From the NCBI RefSeq assembly GCF_011764505.1, contig NZ_AP022840.1:62001-126000 (forward strand): a DNA stretch of 64,000 nucleotides, written 5' to 3'. Source of the DNA: Legionella antarctica. GTDB lineage: Bacteria > Pseudomonadota > Gammaproteobacteria > Legionellales > Legionellaceae. The stretch's first letter is position 1. Each line of letters begins with the position of its first letter. Under the pieces are notes generated by a model. The model worked only from the letters and a program-made list of their open reading frames with translations. It searched no databases and had not been told where the DNA came from. The translations under genes were made by a program, and so were the position numbers. Shown piece after piece: positions 51,974-60,935 of the stretch.

Positions 51974-52645
51974 ATTAAAAATGTTAGAGAAGCTTCAAAT
52001 GACTTGTTATCGGTTAAATCAATTGATAACTACACTGGAATTATTCGTCCTAGTGGGATCATTGATAAAAATCTGATTAAAGCTGAGGAAAGAGGGATAT
52101 TACGAGTTTTGCTCTCCTTACTTTTGCAGGAAAATACTCAGAGCATCATCGTTAAAAAAATAAATTCTTCTGCTCGGTATGGACGACTAAAAAAAGCACT
52201 TTTTGAGTACAATAAAATATTAAAAAGTACGCATATATTAAATTTAATAGATAACATGGCGCTTAGGAAGGCCATACGTTCGGCAAGAAATCGGACAGAG
52301 GCTTATCACCAATTGCAAGGTCTCATTAGGAAAGTTTATCGCGGGGTCTTTAAGGGAAAGAAAATTGTTAACAATCGAGTCAGCGCACATGCAGTAAGAC
52401 TTGTTGCAAACTGTATCATTGCCTACAACGGTATTATTTTGAATACTATTTATGAAAAAATGCTTAAAGCAGGTGTTAGCCAAGATATTATTGATGAGTT
52501 TATTAGAATATCACCTATTGCTTGGGCGCATATTGCCTTTACCGGAAAGTACAGTTTTAAAAAAAGTAATGGTGATATTAATATTGCAGCAATGGTTGAG
52601 GAACTGGAAAAGCATTTAAGACAGCATTTTTGGAAAGTTACTTAA
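51974..52645 (+). pseudogene. C-terminal fragment of another Tn3-family transposase
   Basis: The frame contains NYTGIIRPSGIIDKNLIKAE, a helical region with AYHQLQGLIRKVYRGVFKG, and RISPIAWAHIAFTGKYSF, matching the C-terminal third of Tn3 transposases. The catalytic N-terminal portion is missing: the frame abuts the right end of the 46225-51971 transposon. It differs from the fragment at 43914-44163, so it marks a separate lost element. No clear terminal repeat was found after the stop. Confidence 0.75.
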
Positions 52646-52741
52646 GTAACGCGTACACTTTTAATTTTTTGCAAAAAAATTGCACAGATTGTTGGGGCCA
52701 ATCTTGAAATCCCACTTTTTGTCAGTTCTTCCACAGGACCC

Positions 52742-52966
52742 CTAGAGGCGCATAGTGAACAACCCATTTTTGAACCGTGGAATGATCTAAATCCGCTCCT
52801 CGCTCTTCCATTAATTCTTCAATCGCACGATAACTTAATGGGTAGGCAATTTTCCATCTCACTGCCATTAATATTATATCTTTTGGGAAATGCCGTCCTT
52901 TAAAACTGATCATAATCTGCCTTTTTACGGGCATGATAACTTATGACTGATATTTTCGACAGAACC
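52742..52966 (-). pseudogene. IS6-family fragment (left end and transposase N-terminus)
   Basis: The inverted repeat ATTTTCGACAGAACC lies at 52952-52966. The minus-strand frame encodes MISFKGRHFPKDIILMAVRW and on to STVQKWVVHYAPL, about 57 residues, then diverges. It is related to the complete element at 44164 but not identical. Recombination or deletion beside it removed the rest. Confidence 0.85.
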
Positions 52967-53366
52967 CCTTTTCTAACTGGTTAATCCGTTTTTTATCTCC
53001 CTTTCCCTGGGCCTTTTCTTGTTGGCTAGAGACGGAGTCTCCTGATAAACCCGAGATAAATTGGGCCTTCCAATCTTTTATTTGCTCAGGATAAAGGCCT
53101 TTTTCTCGGCAATACTCGCCCAACTCTATCTCACTCATTGTGGCTGTTTCAACAATCGCTGAAAAACGCGCCTCAACAGACCATGGCTGAGATAGCCTTA
53201 CTACTTTAGAATTCATTGTACCTACTTGTTGGCGTTTCTTCAGCCAAGTATATATGGTTGATGTCGGAATGCATTCTTCTTTAGAGAGCTCTGTATAAGT
53301 TTTATTATACGGTGGAAGTAGTTTCTTCAATACCGCTTCTTTTCTTTCTTCTGAATACTGTCTCAT
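52967..53366 (-). pseudogene. IS3-type transposase OrfA, truncated by the IS6 fragment
   Basis: The frame encodes MRQYSEERKEAVLKKLLPPY, an HTH (YTELSKEECIPTSTIYTWLK) and a helical KKRINQLEK region, the layout of IS3-family OrfA proteins. It runs into the IS6 end at 52966 and OrfB is missing. An IS end-like sequence (minus strand TGTCAGGCTAGTTGTCA) lies at about 53407-53423, upstream of the ATG. Confidence 0.7.
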
Positions 53367-53510
53367 TATTAACCTCGTTGCCCCCTTAATTGAAATTAAT
53401 TAAGAGTGACAACTAGCCTGACACAGGGGGGTATCCGTTCGGTGAAATACACCTAGAGGAATAAGTGAAAATTGAAGAAGATCGCTACACCATAACTATT
53501 GGAGTAGACG

Positions 53511-53831
53511 ATGACAAAAAGAGATGAGTACTGGAGTGACATGGTTAAATCCTATGAGGAAAGTGGTTTAGCACCAGGATTATTTTGCCGTAATAAAGGA
53601 ATATCAGACTCCAGGCTCAGATTTTATCGCAATAAATTCAAGAAAGAGTCTAAAGCAGTTACCCCAGCCAAAGAGGCTTTATTTGAGCCACTTATTATTA
53701 CTCCATTACCTTCTGCTAAGGCAGTGTTTAAATTAGTTATTGAACTCCCTAATAAAATACGCTGTGAACTTGATGCAGCTGACCATCAACACCGACTGAT
53801 ATTATTAAGGGAGTTGATGACCTTATGTTAA
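53511..53831 (+). CDS. tnpA: IS66 TnpA accessory protein
   Basis: The 106-residue protein (RDEYWSDMVKSYEESGLAPG, then FCRNKGISDSRLRFYRNKF) has the HTH-like layout of IS66 TnpA. Its stop overlaps the tnpB start, which suggests translational coupling. Confidence 0.9.
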   Translation: MTKRDEYWSDMVKSYEESGLAPGLFCRNKGISDSRLRFYRNKFKKESKAVTPAKEALFEPLIITPLPSAKAVFKLVIELPNKIRCELDAADHQHRLILLRELMTLC

Positions 53832-54175
53832 TTCCAGATGATGTTCAAGTGCATTTATATTGTGGAATAACTGATATGCGCAAATCCATTAATACTCTAG
53901 CCATTCTGGTGCATGAAGTTTTTGGAATGGAGCTTAGTGCAGGTCATTTATTTTTGTTTCGTAGCAGAGGAGGAGATAAGTTAAAAGCACTGTACTATGA
54001 AGAGCAGAGTTTTACCTTATGGTACCGCAGATTAGAGAAAGGGAAATTCATTTTCCCCCGCAATACCCAAGGTCATATTGAGCTGACAAAAGAGCACTTA
54101 AAATGGCTCATGGCCAGCAATAAATTCACCTTTCATCAAGGAGGAAACCCGGTGATTTACCGTGATTTTCATTGA
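53825..54175 (+). CDS. tnpB: IS66 TnpB accessory protein
   Basis: The 116-residue protein has VHLYCGITDMRKSINTLAIL, FLFRSRGGDKLKALYYE and FTLWYRRLEKGKF, hallmark motifs of IS66 TnpB (Orf2). It overlaps tnpA and is followed by tnpC after 66 bp. Its exact role in transposition is unclear for the family. Confidence 0.95.
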   Translation: MLIPDDVQVHLYCGITDMRKSINTLAILVHEVFGMELSAGHLFLFRSRGGDKLKALYYEEQSFTLWYRRLEKGKFIFPRNTQGHIELTKEHLKWLMASNKFTFHQGGNPVIYRDFH

Positions 54176-54241
54176 AAAACACTGAAGAAATCATGGTGGT
54201 TATGGTATAATATCACCATTAAAACAAGCACTAAACCAGCC

Positions 54242-55753
54242 ATGATTTCCTCAAAAGACCAATCACTTTTAATGCCTTTGCAGGAAGAAATTAATCAATT
54301 AAAAAAAGAAGCTCTGGAATGGAAGCAAAAGTATTTTAATATGCTAGAGCAATTCAAACTGGCTCAACAGCGTAAATACTCTCCCTCATCTGAACACAAT
54401 ATTCTGCAAGGCGAGTTGCAATTTGATGAAGCAGAAAGCATAGAGGTCACAGAGCTGCCGCAAGAAGATAATACAATTACGGTCACCTATACTCGCAAAA
54501 AACCAGTACGACGCCCATTACCTCCAGAGTTACCCCGTGAAACCATTGAGCATGACATTGCAGAAGAAGAAAAACTGTGTGCTTGCGGCTGTATGAAGCA
54601 ACGTATTGGCGAAGAGGTCACGGAACAGCTAGAGTTTGTTCCTGCAAAGCTGACGGTCATTGCCCATGTGCGACCCAAATATGCATGTAATCGTTGTGAT
54701 GAAGGGGTAAGCATTGCCCCTATGCCGCAATTATTCCTTCCTAAAAGCATTGCCACACCAAGCCTTGTAGCTCATGCCATTATTAGTAAATACCAAGACC
54801 ACCTCCCTTTATACCGTCAAGAGCACATCTGGAAACGAATGGGCATTGAGATGGCTCGCAATACAGTATGTGGATGGATAATGGCAGCATCTGAGGTATG
54901 TAGCCCAATGAGGAACGCTCTAATCAAAGAGCTGGTTGCATCAAACTACCTTCAGGCCGATGAAACACCACTTCAGGTGATGGATGAGCCTAATCGAAAA
55001 AATACATCCAAGAGCTATATGTGGGTATACCAGAATCACAAACCGGATAAAAAAATCATTGTGTTTGATTATCGTGAAACCCGACAAGCCCAATGGCCTA
55101 AAGAACTACTTAAAGAGTTTAAAGGCTATTTACAAACAGATGGGTATGTTGGTTATGACTGGGTTGATGACCATCCTGATATTATTCATTTGGGATGTTT
55201 TGCACATGCCAGACGTCCTTTTGCTGAGCTTGTCAAACTGGCTAAAACCACAGGTAAATCACATCAGGCCGTGGCGTATATTCAAAAGCTCTATGCCATT
55301 GAAAAAATTGCTCGGGATGGGAACTATACGGCAGAACAACGCTATCAGATAAGGCTCGAACAATCAAAACCCATTCTTGACGCTTTAAAGACTTGGCTTG
55401 ACCAATCCTTAAAAAATGCGGTACCCAAATCAAAGCTGGGTGATGCCTTAGTTTACATGTCTCAGCGATGGAAGGAGCTTACTGCTTATTTGCTTGATGG
55501 GATGCTCGAGATTGATAATAATGCCATTGAAAACATCATTAGGCCTTTTGCTCTGGGCAGAAAAAACTGGCTCATGTCTGGAAGCCCTAGAGGGGCTCAT
55601 GCTGGGGCATTATTCTATAGCCTTATTGCAACAGCTAAGTCCAATGGCCTTAATCCTTTTGATTACCTCAAAGTCCTCTTCGAAAAAATCCGCTTCTGTA
55701 AAACCGCAGAAGACTTCACGAATCTTCTTCCTTTTAATCTCAAGATGAATTAA
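54242..55753 (+). CDS. tnpC: IS66 transposase TnpC
   Basis: The 503-residue protein has an N-terminal coiled coil (QEEINQLKKEALEWKQKYF), a zinc-binding part (CACGCM, CNRC) and the DDE domain with YLQADETPLQV (D), LQTDGYVGYD (D) and IDNNAIENIIRPFALGRKNW (E). The length is normal and the gene appears intact. Confidence 0.95.
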   Translation: MISSKDQSLLMPLQEEINQLKKEALEWKQKYFNMLEQFKLAQQRKYSPSSEHNILQGELQFDEAESIEVTELPQEDNTITVTYTRKKPVRRPLPPELPRETIEHDIAEEEKLCACGCMKQRIGEEVTEQLEFVPAKLTVIAHVRPKYACNRCDEGVSIAPMPQLFLPKSIATPSLVAHAIISKYQDHLPLYRQEHIWKRMGIEMARNTVCGWIMAASEVCSPMRNALIKELVASNYLQADETPLQVMDEPNRKNTSKSYMWVYQNHKPDKKIIVFDYRETRQAQWPKELLKEFKGYLQTDGYVGYDWVDDHPDIIHLGCFAHARRPFAELVKLAKTTGKSHQAVAYIQKLYAIEKIARDGNYTAEQRYQIRLEQSKPILDALKTWLDQSLKNAVPKSKLGDALVYMSQRWKELTAYLLDGMLEIDNNAIENIIRPFALGRKNWLMSGSPRGAHAGALFYSLIATAKSNGLNPFDYLKVLFEKIRFCKTAEDFTNLLPFNLKMN

Positions 55754-55924
55754 CCCCTTCTTCTAATGCAACCCGTAGTTCACCGAACGGATACAGCAGA
55801 GATACCCAAAAATAGCTTTTATTCTATCAATAAAAATATAAAAATGTGTTTTCATAAGAATTATTTTTATTTCAAAAAATCTTGAGCTCAATAATGTCAT
55901 TATGACTAATTTTATAGCGGACTT

Positions 55925-56041
55925 ATTTGCAGAATAGCGTGGGTTCAAAATGCAATCCATTCGCAAAATACCGTGGGTTCATAAAAATTCACCAAAATCC
56001 GTTCGCAAAATAGCTTGGGTTCATTCGCAAAATATCGTGGG
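55925..56041. repeat. Four direct repeats of about 23 bp, possible IS21-type end
   Basis: Copies of ATTCGCAAAATAGCGTGGGTTCA-type sequence lie at 55925-55947, 55959-55981, 56001-56023 and 56023-56041 (the last incomplete). Spacing is irregular (34, 42 and 22 bases). Multiple short repeats of this kind are typical of IS21-family ends, but no istA or istB gene is nearby, so this may be a leftover terminus. The stretch 55795-55924 shows nothing else recognisable. Confidence 0.6.
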
Positions 56042-56201
56042 CAGAGCCGATTCTGTTTGCGGGTCCTAATAGGTAATTCTGCAAGTCCGGATCTGAGGAG
56101 GGGGCAACTGGAGTGATCTGATTGCTCTACTCAACCACGAACCCTTATCGCTTTAAAAACCGAAGCTAAAACAGTTAAATAAATAATCATTGTGATATGT
56201 T

Positions 56202-56291
56202 TTTGAGGGTCAATTTTGGATGCGGTTTGAGGGTCAAAATTGGATGCTGATTGACAAAAGTGGTTACCAGAAATTTTTGCGACAGAACCCC
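56202..56291. other. Leftover IS ends: tandem 22-bp repeat and IS6-like end
   Basis: TTTGAGGGTCAATTTTGGATGC (56202-56223) is repeated with two changes at 56226-56247; tandem repeats of this type also suggest an IS21-like terminus. At 56274-56291 TTTTTGCGACAGAACCCC resembles an IS6-family end. The rest of 56042-56474 contains no convincing gene. Confidence 0.5.
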
Positions 56292-56474
56292 ATTTGCTTA
56301 CCTAAACCCCAATCTTTGTGCTGCACAAAATTAAACCAGCAAGAGGTTACAATACGGGGTAAGTCAGGATACGTGTGCAAATGGGTCACATCAGTTTTAA
56401 AACCGGCTACAACCCTTTCTGCATATGGGCTATAGCCTCCAACCATAGAAATGTTCTTGTGGTTAATAATAACA

Positions 56475-57460
56475 GGGCTATGCAGTTTACTAACCTAACC
56501 ACTACATATAGTGTTTAGCGATTTTGCTGGCACTGGATCAATTTCAAGCGCCTGCTGTATTAATCGCAAAAAAAGCTTACCTCTTGATGTGGATGTCCTT
56601 CGATTAAATCGAAACGTAAATTCATCAAGGTAGTAGGGTAAATTCTTGTGGTTAATAGCACCATGGTGTGTGCCAACCAACCAGCGTTTAAGTAACGACG
56701 CAACACGATGAGCAATCTGAATTGCATCGGTCTCTTTCACGTTATTATTACTAATCGACAAATGTGTATACCCGTTACTGCTCAAACCACTGTATCCACT
56801 CCAGCCATCTGTTCGGATTGTACTGCCTAGTGAAACCATTTTCTGAATAGTGTCGGTCAATACGCCACCGGATGCATCACTGATAGTAGAAAGCCTAATG
56901 CGTCCAATGCCACCGCCTGTGTCTTCTGCTGCTATCAACACTAATGTTTTACCGCCCGCACCACGACCCCGTGTGCCTGCGTGCTCGCCACCAATCATGG
57001 TTTCATTTACTTCAACAATACCACTCAACTTATCACGACCAGGCCGCACCATAGCTCTACGAAGTTTATGTAACCACTCCCAAGCCGTGTGATAACTACC
57101 CAGTCCAAGTGCCTTCTGCAGCCCAAGTGCACTAACGCCGTTTTTTTGGCTCACTACATACCAGATGGCTTGAAACCATAGCCGAAGAGGTTTGTGTGTA
57201 TCTTGAAAAAGCGTTCCAGAAATGACTGATCCGGCATACCGACACGTTTGGCAACGGTATAACCCGCTGCTCATTTTACAAACATCCTTTCCATCGCAAC
57301 GCATGCACACATAGCCATCAGGCCAACGAATAAGGCTTAAATATTCTAAACAAGCTTCTTCAGTTGGAAAAAGATCCATCAGTTCAACCACATTTTTGGG
57401 GTAGATATTCATGTGGCCGAATACTATATATAGTGGTTGGGTTAGTCAACTGCATAGCCC
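56475..57460 (-). mobile_element. IS1595-family insertion sequence
   Basis: GGGCTATGCAGTT at 56475 onward and the matching inverse ending at 57460 form inverted repeats of about 40 bp with a few mismatches (right end reads ACTAACCCAACCACTATATA inward). One transposase lies inside. The flanking 8-mers (TAATAACA and TGAATAAT) are AT-rich but not identical. Confidence 0.85.
56495..57412 (-). CDS. IS1595-family transposase with altered active site
   Basis: The 305-residue protein has an N-terminal zinc ribbon (CMRCDGKDVC, RCQTCRYAGS) and an IS1595 DDE-type core: IVEVNETMIGGEHAG, IRTDGWSGYSGL and LDEFTFRFNRR. In active members the first motif reads VEVDE; here the Asp is Asn (codon AAT). The element is therefore probably unable to move by itself. 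The other motifs and length are normal. Confidence 0.88.
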   Translation of the reverse strand: MNIYPKNVVELMDLFPTEEACLEYLSLIRWPDGYVCMRCDGKDVCKMSSGLYRCQTCRYAGSVISGTLFQDTHKPLRLWFQAIWYVVSQKNGVSALGLQKALGLGSYHTAWEWLHKLRRAMVRPGRDKLSGIVEVNETMIGGEHAGTRGRGAGGKTLVLIAAEDTGGGIGRIRLSTISDASGGVLTDTIQKMVSLGSTIRTDGWSGYSGLSSNGYTHLSISNNNVKETDAIQIAHRVASLLKRWLVGTHHGAINHKNLPYYLDEFTFRFNRRTSTSRGKLFLRLIQQALEIDPVPAKSLNTICSG

Positions 57461-57500
57461 TGAATAATAAATCAAACCATGCTTTCCCTTCAATTTAACG

Positions 57501-57872
57501 CTAAGCCGTAGCTATGTTTTTCAATAATTCAATTTTTATTTTTTCCAGTGCAGTCACTTTACGTTTCATCGAGTTTATTTCCTTAGTAATATCCTTTAAC
57601 TTCTTTTCTTTTATTTTGTTAGCTGTGTAATGCTCACCATATTTTTGCGTAACGAAAGTCTCTATTTCTCGTCTTATCAATTTTAAATATGGATTCCCAT
57701 GTGCATTATTTTTCCTGTACTGTAATTTTCCAGATTGAATACCCTCAATGATTTCTTCATAGGTTAATCCAAATTCATCGATCGCTGATTTATCGCTCAT
57801 TGAACCATTTGTTTTTATCCAGTCAGATTGGCATGTGGTATGCAAAAAATGCTCCTTTCTAGTTTCAGACAT
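57501..57872 (-). CDS. Conserved protein with HTH-like and coiled-coil parts, unknown
   Basis: The 123-residue protein reads EHFLHTTCQSDWIKTNG, then EFGLTYEEIIEGIQSGKLQY with RKNNAHGNPYLKLIRREIE, and ends in a lysine-rich coiled coil. The middle part resembles a small conserved protein of mobile elements that I cannot name. It overlaps the SEC-C gene by eight bases, so it is in the same operon. Confidence 0.65.
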   Translation of the reverse strand: MSETRKEHFLHTTCQSDWIKTNGSMSDKSAIDEFGLTYEEIIEGIQSGKLQYRKNNAHGNPYLKLIRREIETFVTQKYGEHYTANKIKEKKLKDITKEINSMKRKVTALEKIKIELLKNIATA

Positions 57873-58791
57873 ACTCGTTCAGTTCATTAGTTACACCATT
57901 ATCATCAATGACCTCTGGAATTATTTTTGAAATCAGTTGAAACATATTTAATGATTCATTACCCATTAAATGCTCATGCGCAAGTAGTTGATGAAATTTT
58001 AAGGTGCATTTAATGGAGTCAATTCCATCCTCATAATAATGTACTGGATATTTCTCTATCAGATTAGGTTTCTCTGCTGTTGACTCAAGCATAAAATTCA
58101 TCATGAGCTCTTGCTTTTCTTCTATTGATTCAATGTGTTCGGCTTCAGACATTAATTTATCGAAACGCATGTCTGGGCGATGCATATTTTCCTCTGAAAA
58201 CACGCTGTCATAATTGATATTCATTACATCTGTGATTGTTTTTTTAGTTATTTCGTGCATTTTATTATACGTTGCTATATGCGTTATTTCGGCAATATCA
58301 CGGGAAATATAATGATTTAAAAACTCAATAATACAGCAACCACGCTCAAACGAGCGTAAATCTATAACCATGCTCGTTTCACCAATTATTTTTCCTTTTG
58401 CTAAAACAATTGGTTGAAGATTCTTCGGCACTCCATCAGGCTTTACAGCTAACCCAATGTTTTTCGTTTCATGATGATAATTAATCAAAAATTTATAGTT
58501 GCCATACAAACAAATGCACTTCAGTGCATCTAATTTAGTCATCAGTAACGTTTTATTGTAAATAGTATAATAAAGTCTAATGAGCATAAAAGGCTCATTG
58601 GTTGTTGTTGTGAGGAGACCCAATTGCGTTTCACCCAAATGATCCATGTTAGCAAGTGAAAATCGTTCATCACCGCTAGATGAGGTTATTAGATTATCCT
58701 GTTTGGTGTTACTGCGAGTATTGATGCAGCATTTCTTATATTTTCGTCCACTATTGCATAAACATGGATCGTTTCGACCTATTTTACTCAT
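57865..58791 (-). CDS. Protein with N-terminal SEC-C zinc motif
   Basis: The 308-residue protein begins MSKIGRNDPCLCNSGRKYKK with CC, the SEC-C motif (C10, C12, C21, C22) that binds zinc in SecA tails and many other proteins. It lies at the N-terminus, with about 280 residues of unknown helical and beta sequence after it. It is operon-linked with the 123-residue gene and, 60 bp away, the TPR-like gene. Function unknown. Confidence 0.8.
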   Translation of the reverse strand: MSKIGRNDPCLCNSGRKYKKCCINTRSNTKQDNLITSSSGDERFSLANMDHLGETQLGLLTTTTNEPFMLIRLYYTIYNKTLLMTKLDALKCICLYGNYKFLINYHHETKNIGLAVKPDGVPKNLQPIVLAKGKIIGETSMVIDLRSFERGCCIIEFLNHYISRDIAEITHIATYNKMHEITKKTITDVMNINYDSVFSEENMHRPDMRFDKLMSEAEHIESIEEKQELMMNFMLESTAEKPNLIEKYPVHYYEDGIDSIKCTLKFHQLLAHEHLMGNESLNMFQLISKIIPEVIDDNGVTNELNEYV

Positions 58792-58851
58792 ATTAAACCC
58801 TTACTTATTTTATTCAACTAAAAACAACGTTCTCTTCAAATGGTTAAGATC

Positions 58852-59529
58852 TTAATTTGTAGAGACAAGGTGTAATTTAGACTTCGTTATTTCACTTTTG
58901 AGTTTATTTAATCTATCGTTAAGGTGGCTAGCGTCGGAGAGACTAGGTATAGCCAATCCTTGCTCTAAAATTTGTTGTGCTTTGTCAAAGTTTCGTTTGT
59001 CAGTATTATTTTTGTAAATAAATAACCAGTAAGAGTCAGACCAACCTATCCATCCCCAACCCCAAGTGGGTTCTTTATCAAGCCAACCATTATATAAGTT
59101 ATCAACCGATTCAAAATCACCTTGTTTGGCATAACATTCCGCGAGTACTCGCCTTATAGAGCCAAGGTTTCGCATATCTTTGCTTAAGACATTTTGATGC
59201 ATGCTCGTATATTCCAAACAAAACGACAGTGTTTTTTTAAAAAATATCGCCTTTTTTCCTGATAGATTATCCAAATTATGCGCTAGATCAACTGCCCAAT
59301 ATAATAGGTCGTACATCGTTTCATGCTCAAGGTCTAGCATATTTTCAGCGTCTACTAATTGTATAAGTTTCTTTAAATCAGACCAGACTCTTAAACCAGT
59401 ATTACATGCCATAGGGAAGTCATTATCGGCTATGTAATCATTCTCCTTTGCAATATTATCCTGAATGCGATTAAGCAAGGTTCTAAATCGTGCTGAATTT
59501 TCAAACAACCAGTCAGTATCATACATCAA
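58852..59529 (-). CDS. TPR-like helical protein
   Basis: The 225-residue protein is almost all helical, with RRVLAECYAKQGDFESVDNL followed by YNGWLDKEPTWGWGWIGWSD and KAQQILEQGL, resembling TPR repeats found beside SEC-C proteins. No signal peptide or membrane segment was seen. It sits between the pRiA4b-type and SEC-C genes, all on the minus strand. It may serve as a protein-binding scaffold; the partner is unknown. Confidence 0.65.
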   Translation of the reverse strand: MMYDTDWLFENSARFRTLLNRIQDNIAKENDYIADNDFPMACNTGLRVWSDLKKLIQLVDAENMLDLEHETMYDLLYWAVDLAHNLDNLSGKKAIFFKKTLSFCLEYTSMHQNVLSKDMRNLGSIRRVLAECYAKQGDFESVDNLYNGWLDKEPTWGWGWIGWSDSYWLFIYKNNTDKRNFDKAQQILEQGLAIPSLSDASHLNDRLNKLKSEITKSKLHLVSTN

Positions 59530-59589
59530 TTACTCCAGCGCCCGGCATAACACCTTGGGCAATTTTATATCCATACCAATCATAAATTA

Positions 59590-60198
59590 TTAAAATCTAA
59601 CATTACCTTCAAATGCATGTTTCCAGCGCTTGCTAGGATTATCAAATTTGACTTTTTTGGGATCAAATGTGCTTGGTTCATATTTTCCACCAACCCACTC
59701 CAACAAGGATTGGTGATCTGGGTGGCGAGGCGTGGTAATGGCCTCAATAAAACGGTCGTAACCTGGCGGACCACCTACATCTTCTGGTGGACAAGTTCGT
59801 GCACCAGCAATACATAATGGGTATTTAGCATTGGATTGTTTTTCTTGTTTCCCTTCGAATTCAATGAGATGTTCCCAGCTGTCACCAAAATCATAAAGAT
59901 AAGAAATTTTGTGATTGGCCGGCAGATTAAAATAATCTCGAATATTTAGCTTCCAGCCTTCCAATACCGGGTGCGGCTCGTCTTCACCATCAGGAATACC
60001 TATATGTTCTTGTTCAGTTGTAATGGGGTTATATGCTGTGAATTCATGTAAATGCGAATCTGTCCAACCCATCGCATCTTGAATTGCAACATGAAAATCC
60101 CAGAAACTGCTTAAATCAGAAATTTGAATTCGCCGCCAGATCCTAGGTTCTATGTCTTGTAGCATAATTTTAAATTGAAGAACGGGTCTTGTTGCCAT
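59590..60198 (-). CDS. pRiA4b ORF-3-family protein
   Basis: The protein of about 202 residues has the family motifs LQFKIMLQDIEPRIWRRIQI, YLYDFGDSWEHLIEFEGK and CPPEDVGGPPGYDRF. The family is common on plasmids and transposons beside recombinases; its function is not established. The chosen start follows GAGGTGTGATC, and it overlaps the resolvase stop region, so the two are translated together. Confidence 0.9.
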   Translation of the reverse strand: MATRPVLQFKIMLQDIEPRIWRRIQISDLSSFWDFHVAIQDAMGWTDSHLHEFTAYNPITTEQEHIGIPDGEDEPHPVLEGWKLNIRDYFNLPANHKISYLYDFGDSWEHLIEFEGKQEKQSNAKYPLCIAGARTCPPEDVGGPPGYDRFIEAITTPRHPDHQSLLEWVGGKYEPSTFDPKKVKFDNPSKRWKHAFEGNVRF

Positions 60199-60200
60199 GA

Positions 60201-60761
60201 TCACACCTCAATACTTTGATTAATACATCGATAAAAAACGGATCGACTTACCTTCATCGTTTCACAAATTTTCTTAACGGACATTTTACCTGACTGACGT
60301 AATGCCTTAATGGTTTCTGCTTTATCATTTGTTAATGCTTTAGGCCTGCCACCGGTGCGGCCTTGTTTTTTGGCCAAATCCAGCCCTGCCTTAACTCTTT
60401 CTTTAATTAATTCACGTTCCATTTCAGAAAAAGCGGCACAGATATTAAACAGCAACATCCCCATATGTGATGAAGTATCCAAATTATTTTCAAGCGACAC
60501 AAACTCAATGCCTTTTTCTTTAAATTCGTTAATCAATGCGACCAACTTCATCATGCGTCGCCCCAGTCTATCCAAGCGTACGACACATAGCGTATCTCCT
60601 TTTCTTAACTTCCCCATCAACCCTTTTAATTGAGGTCTATCATCTTTTGCTCCTGAAATTTTTTCTTGAAAAATTTCCTCGCAACCAGCTGCTGTTAATT
60701 TTTGAATTTGAACATCCAAACATTGTTCGTTTTTTGACACGCGAGCATAACCAAATTTCAA
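60201..60761 (-). CDS. tnpR: Serine resolvase of the second Tn3-family element
   Basis: The 186-residue protein has MKFGYARVSKNEQ with catalytic Ser9, VVRLDRLGRRMMKLVALI and a C-terminal HTH (SVKKICETMKVSRSVFYRCI). It is divergent from the transposase at 60936. The gap 60762-60935 has repeated TTTTGGAAC-like sequences and probably contains res and both promoters. It leads the operon with the pRiA4b-type gene. Confidence 0.93.
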   Translation of the reverse strand: MKFGYARVSKNEQCLDVQIQKLTAAGCEEIFQEKISGAKDDRPQLKGLMGKLRKGDTLCVVRLDRLGRRMMKLVALINEFKEKGIEFVSLENNLDTSSHMGMLLFNICAAFSEMERELIKERVKAGLDLAKKQGRTGGRPKALTNDKAETIKALRQSGKMSVKKICETMKVSRSVFYRCINQSIEV

Positions 60762-60935
60762 CTCAACCTCCTGTCGTTAAAAAAACATTCCAAAAACAAG
60801 AATGATCGTGTATTTTGGCGCACTTGTTTGTGGAACTAATTTTGGAACGGAATTTTCCCCTGTTTTGCCATGAAAAGCAATCCAAAATCGCCCTGCGTCA
60901 AAAACAGGTGTTTTTGGAACAACCCCGGAGTCCCC

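Larger units (their letters stand above)
53431..55794 (+). mobile_element. IS66-family insertion sequence
   Basis: GTATCCGTTCGGTGAA (53431-53446) and its inverse (55779-55794) bound three genes in the IS66 order tnpA-tnpB-tnpC. Flanking 8-mers (ACAGGGGG and AGCAGAGA) differ, so there is no target duplication, and the flanks have probably been rearranged. Confidence 0.92.

Noticed and set aside
55925..56041. Repeats considered as a CRISPR array
   Set aside because: Only four copies, with very uneven spacing (two share a base), varied repeat sequence and no cas genes nearby.
56220..56446. Short ORFs on both strands between the IS66 and IS1595 elements
   Set aside because: No ribosome sites or family motifs; they overlap leftover IS ends.
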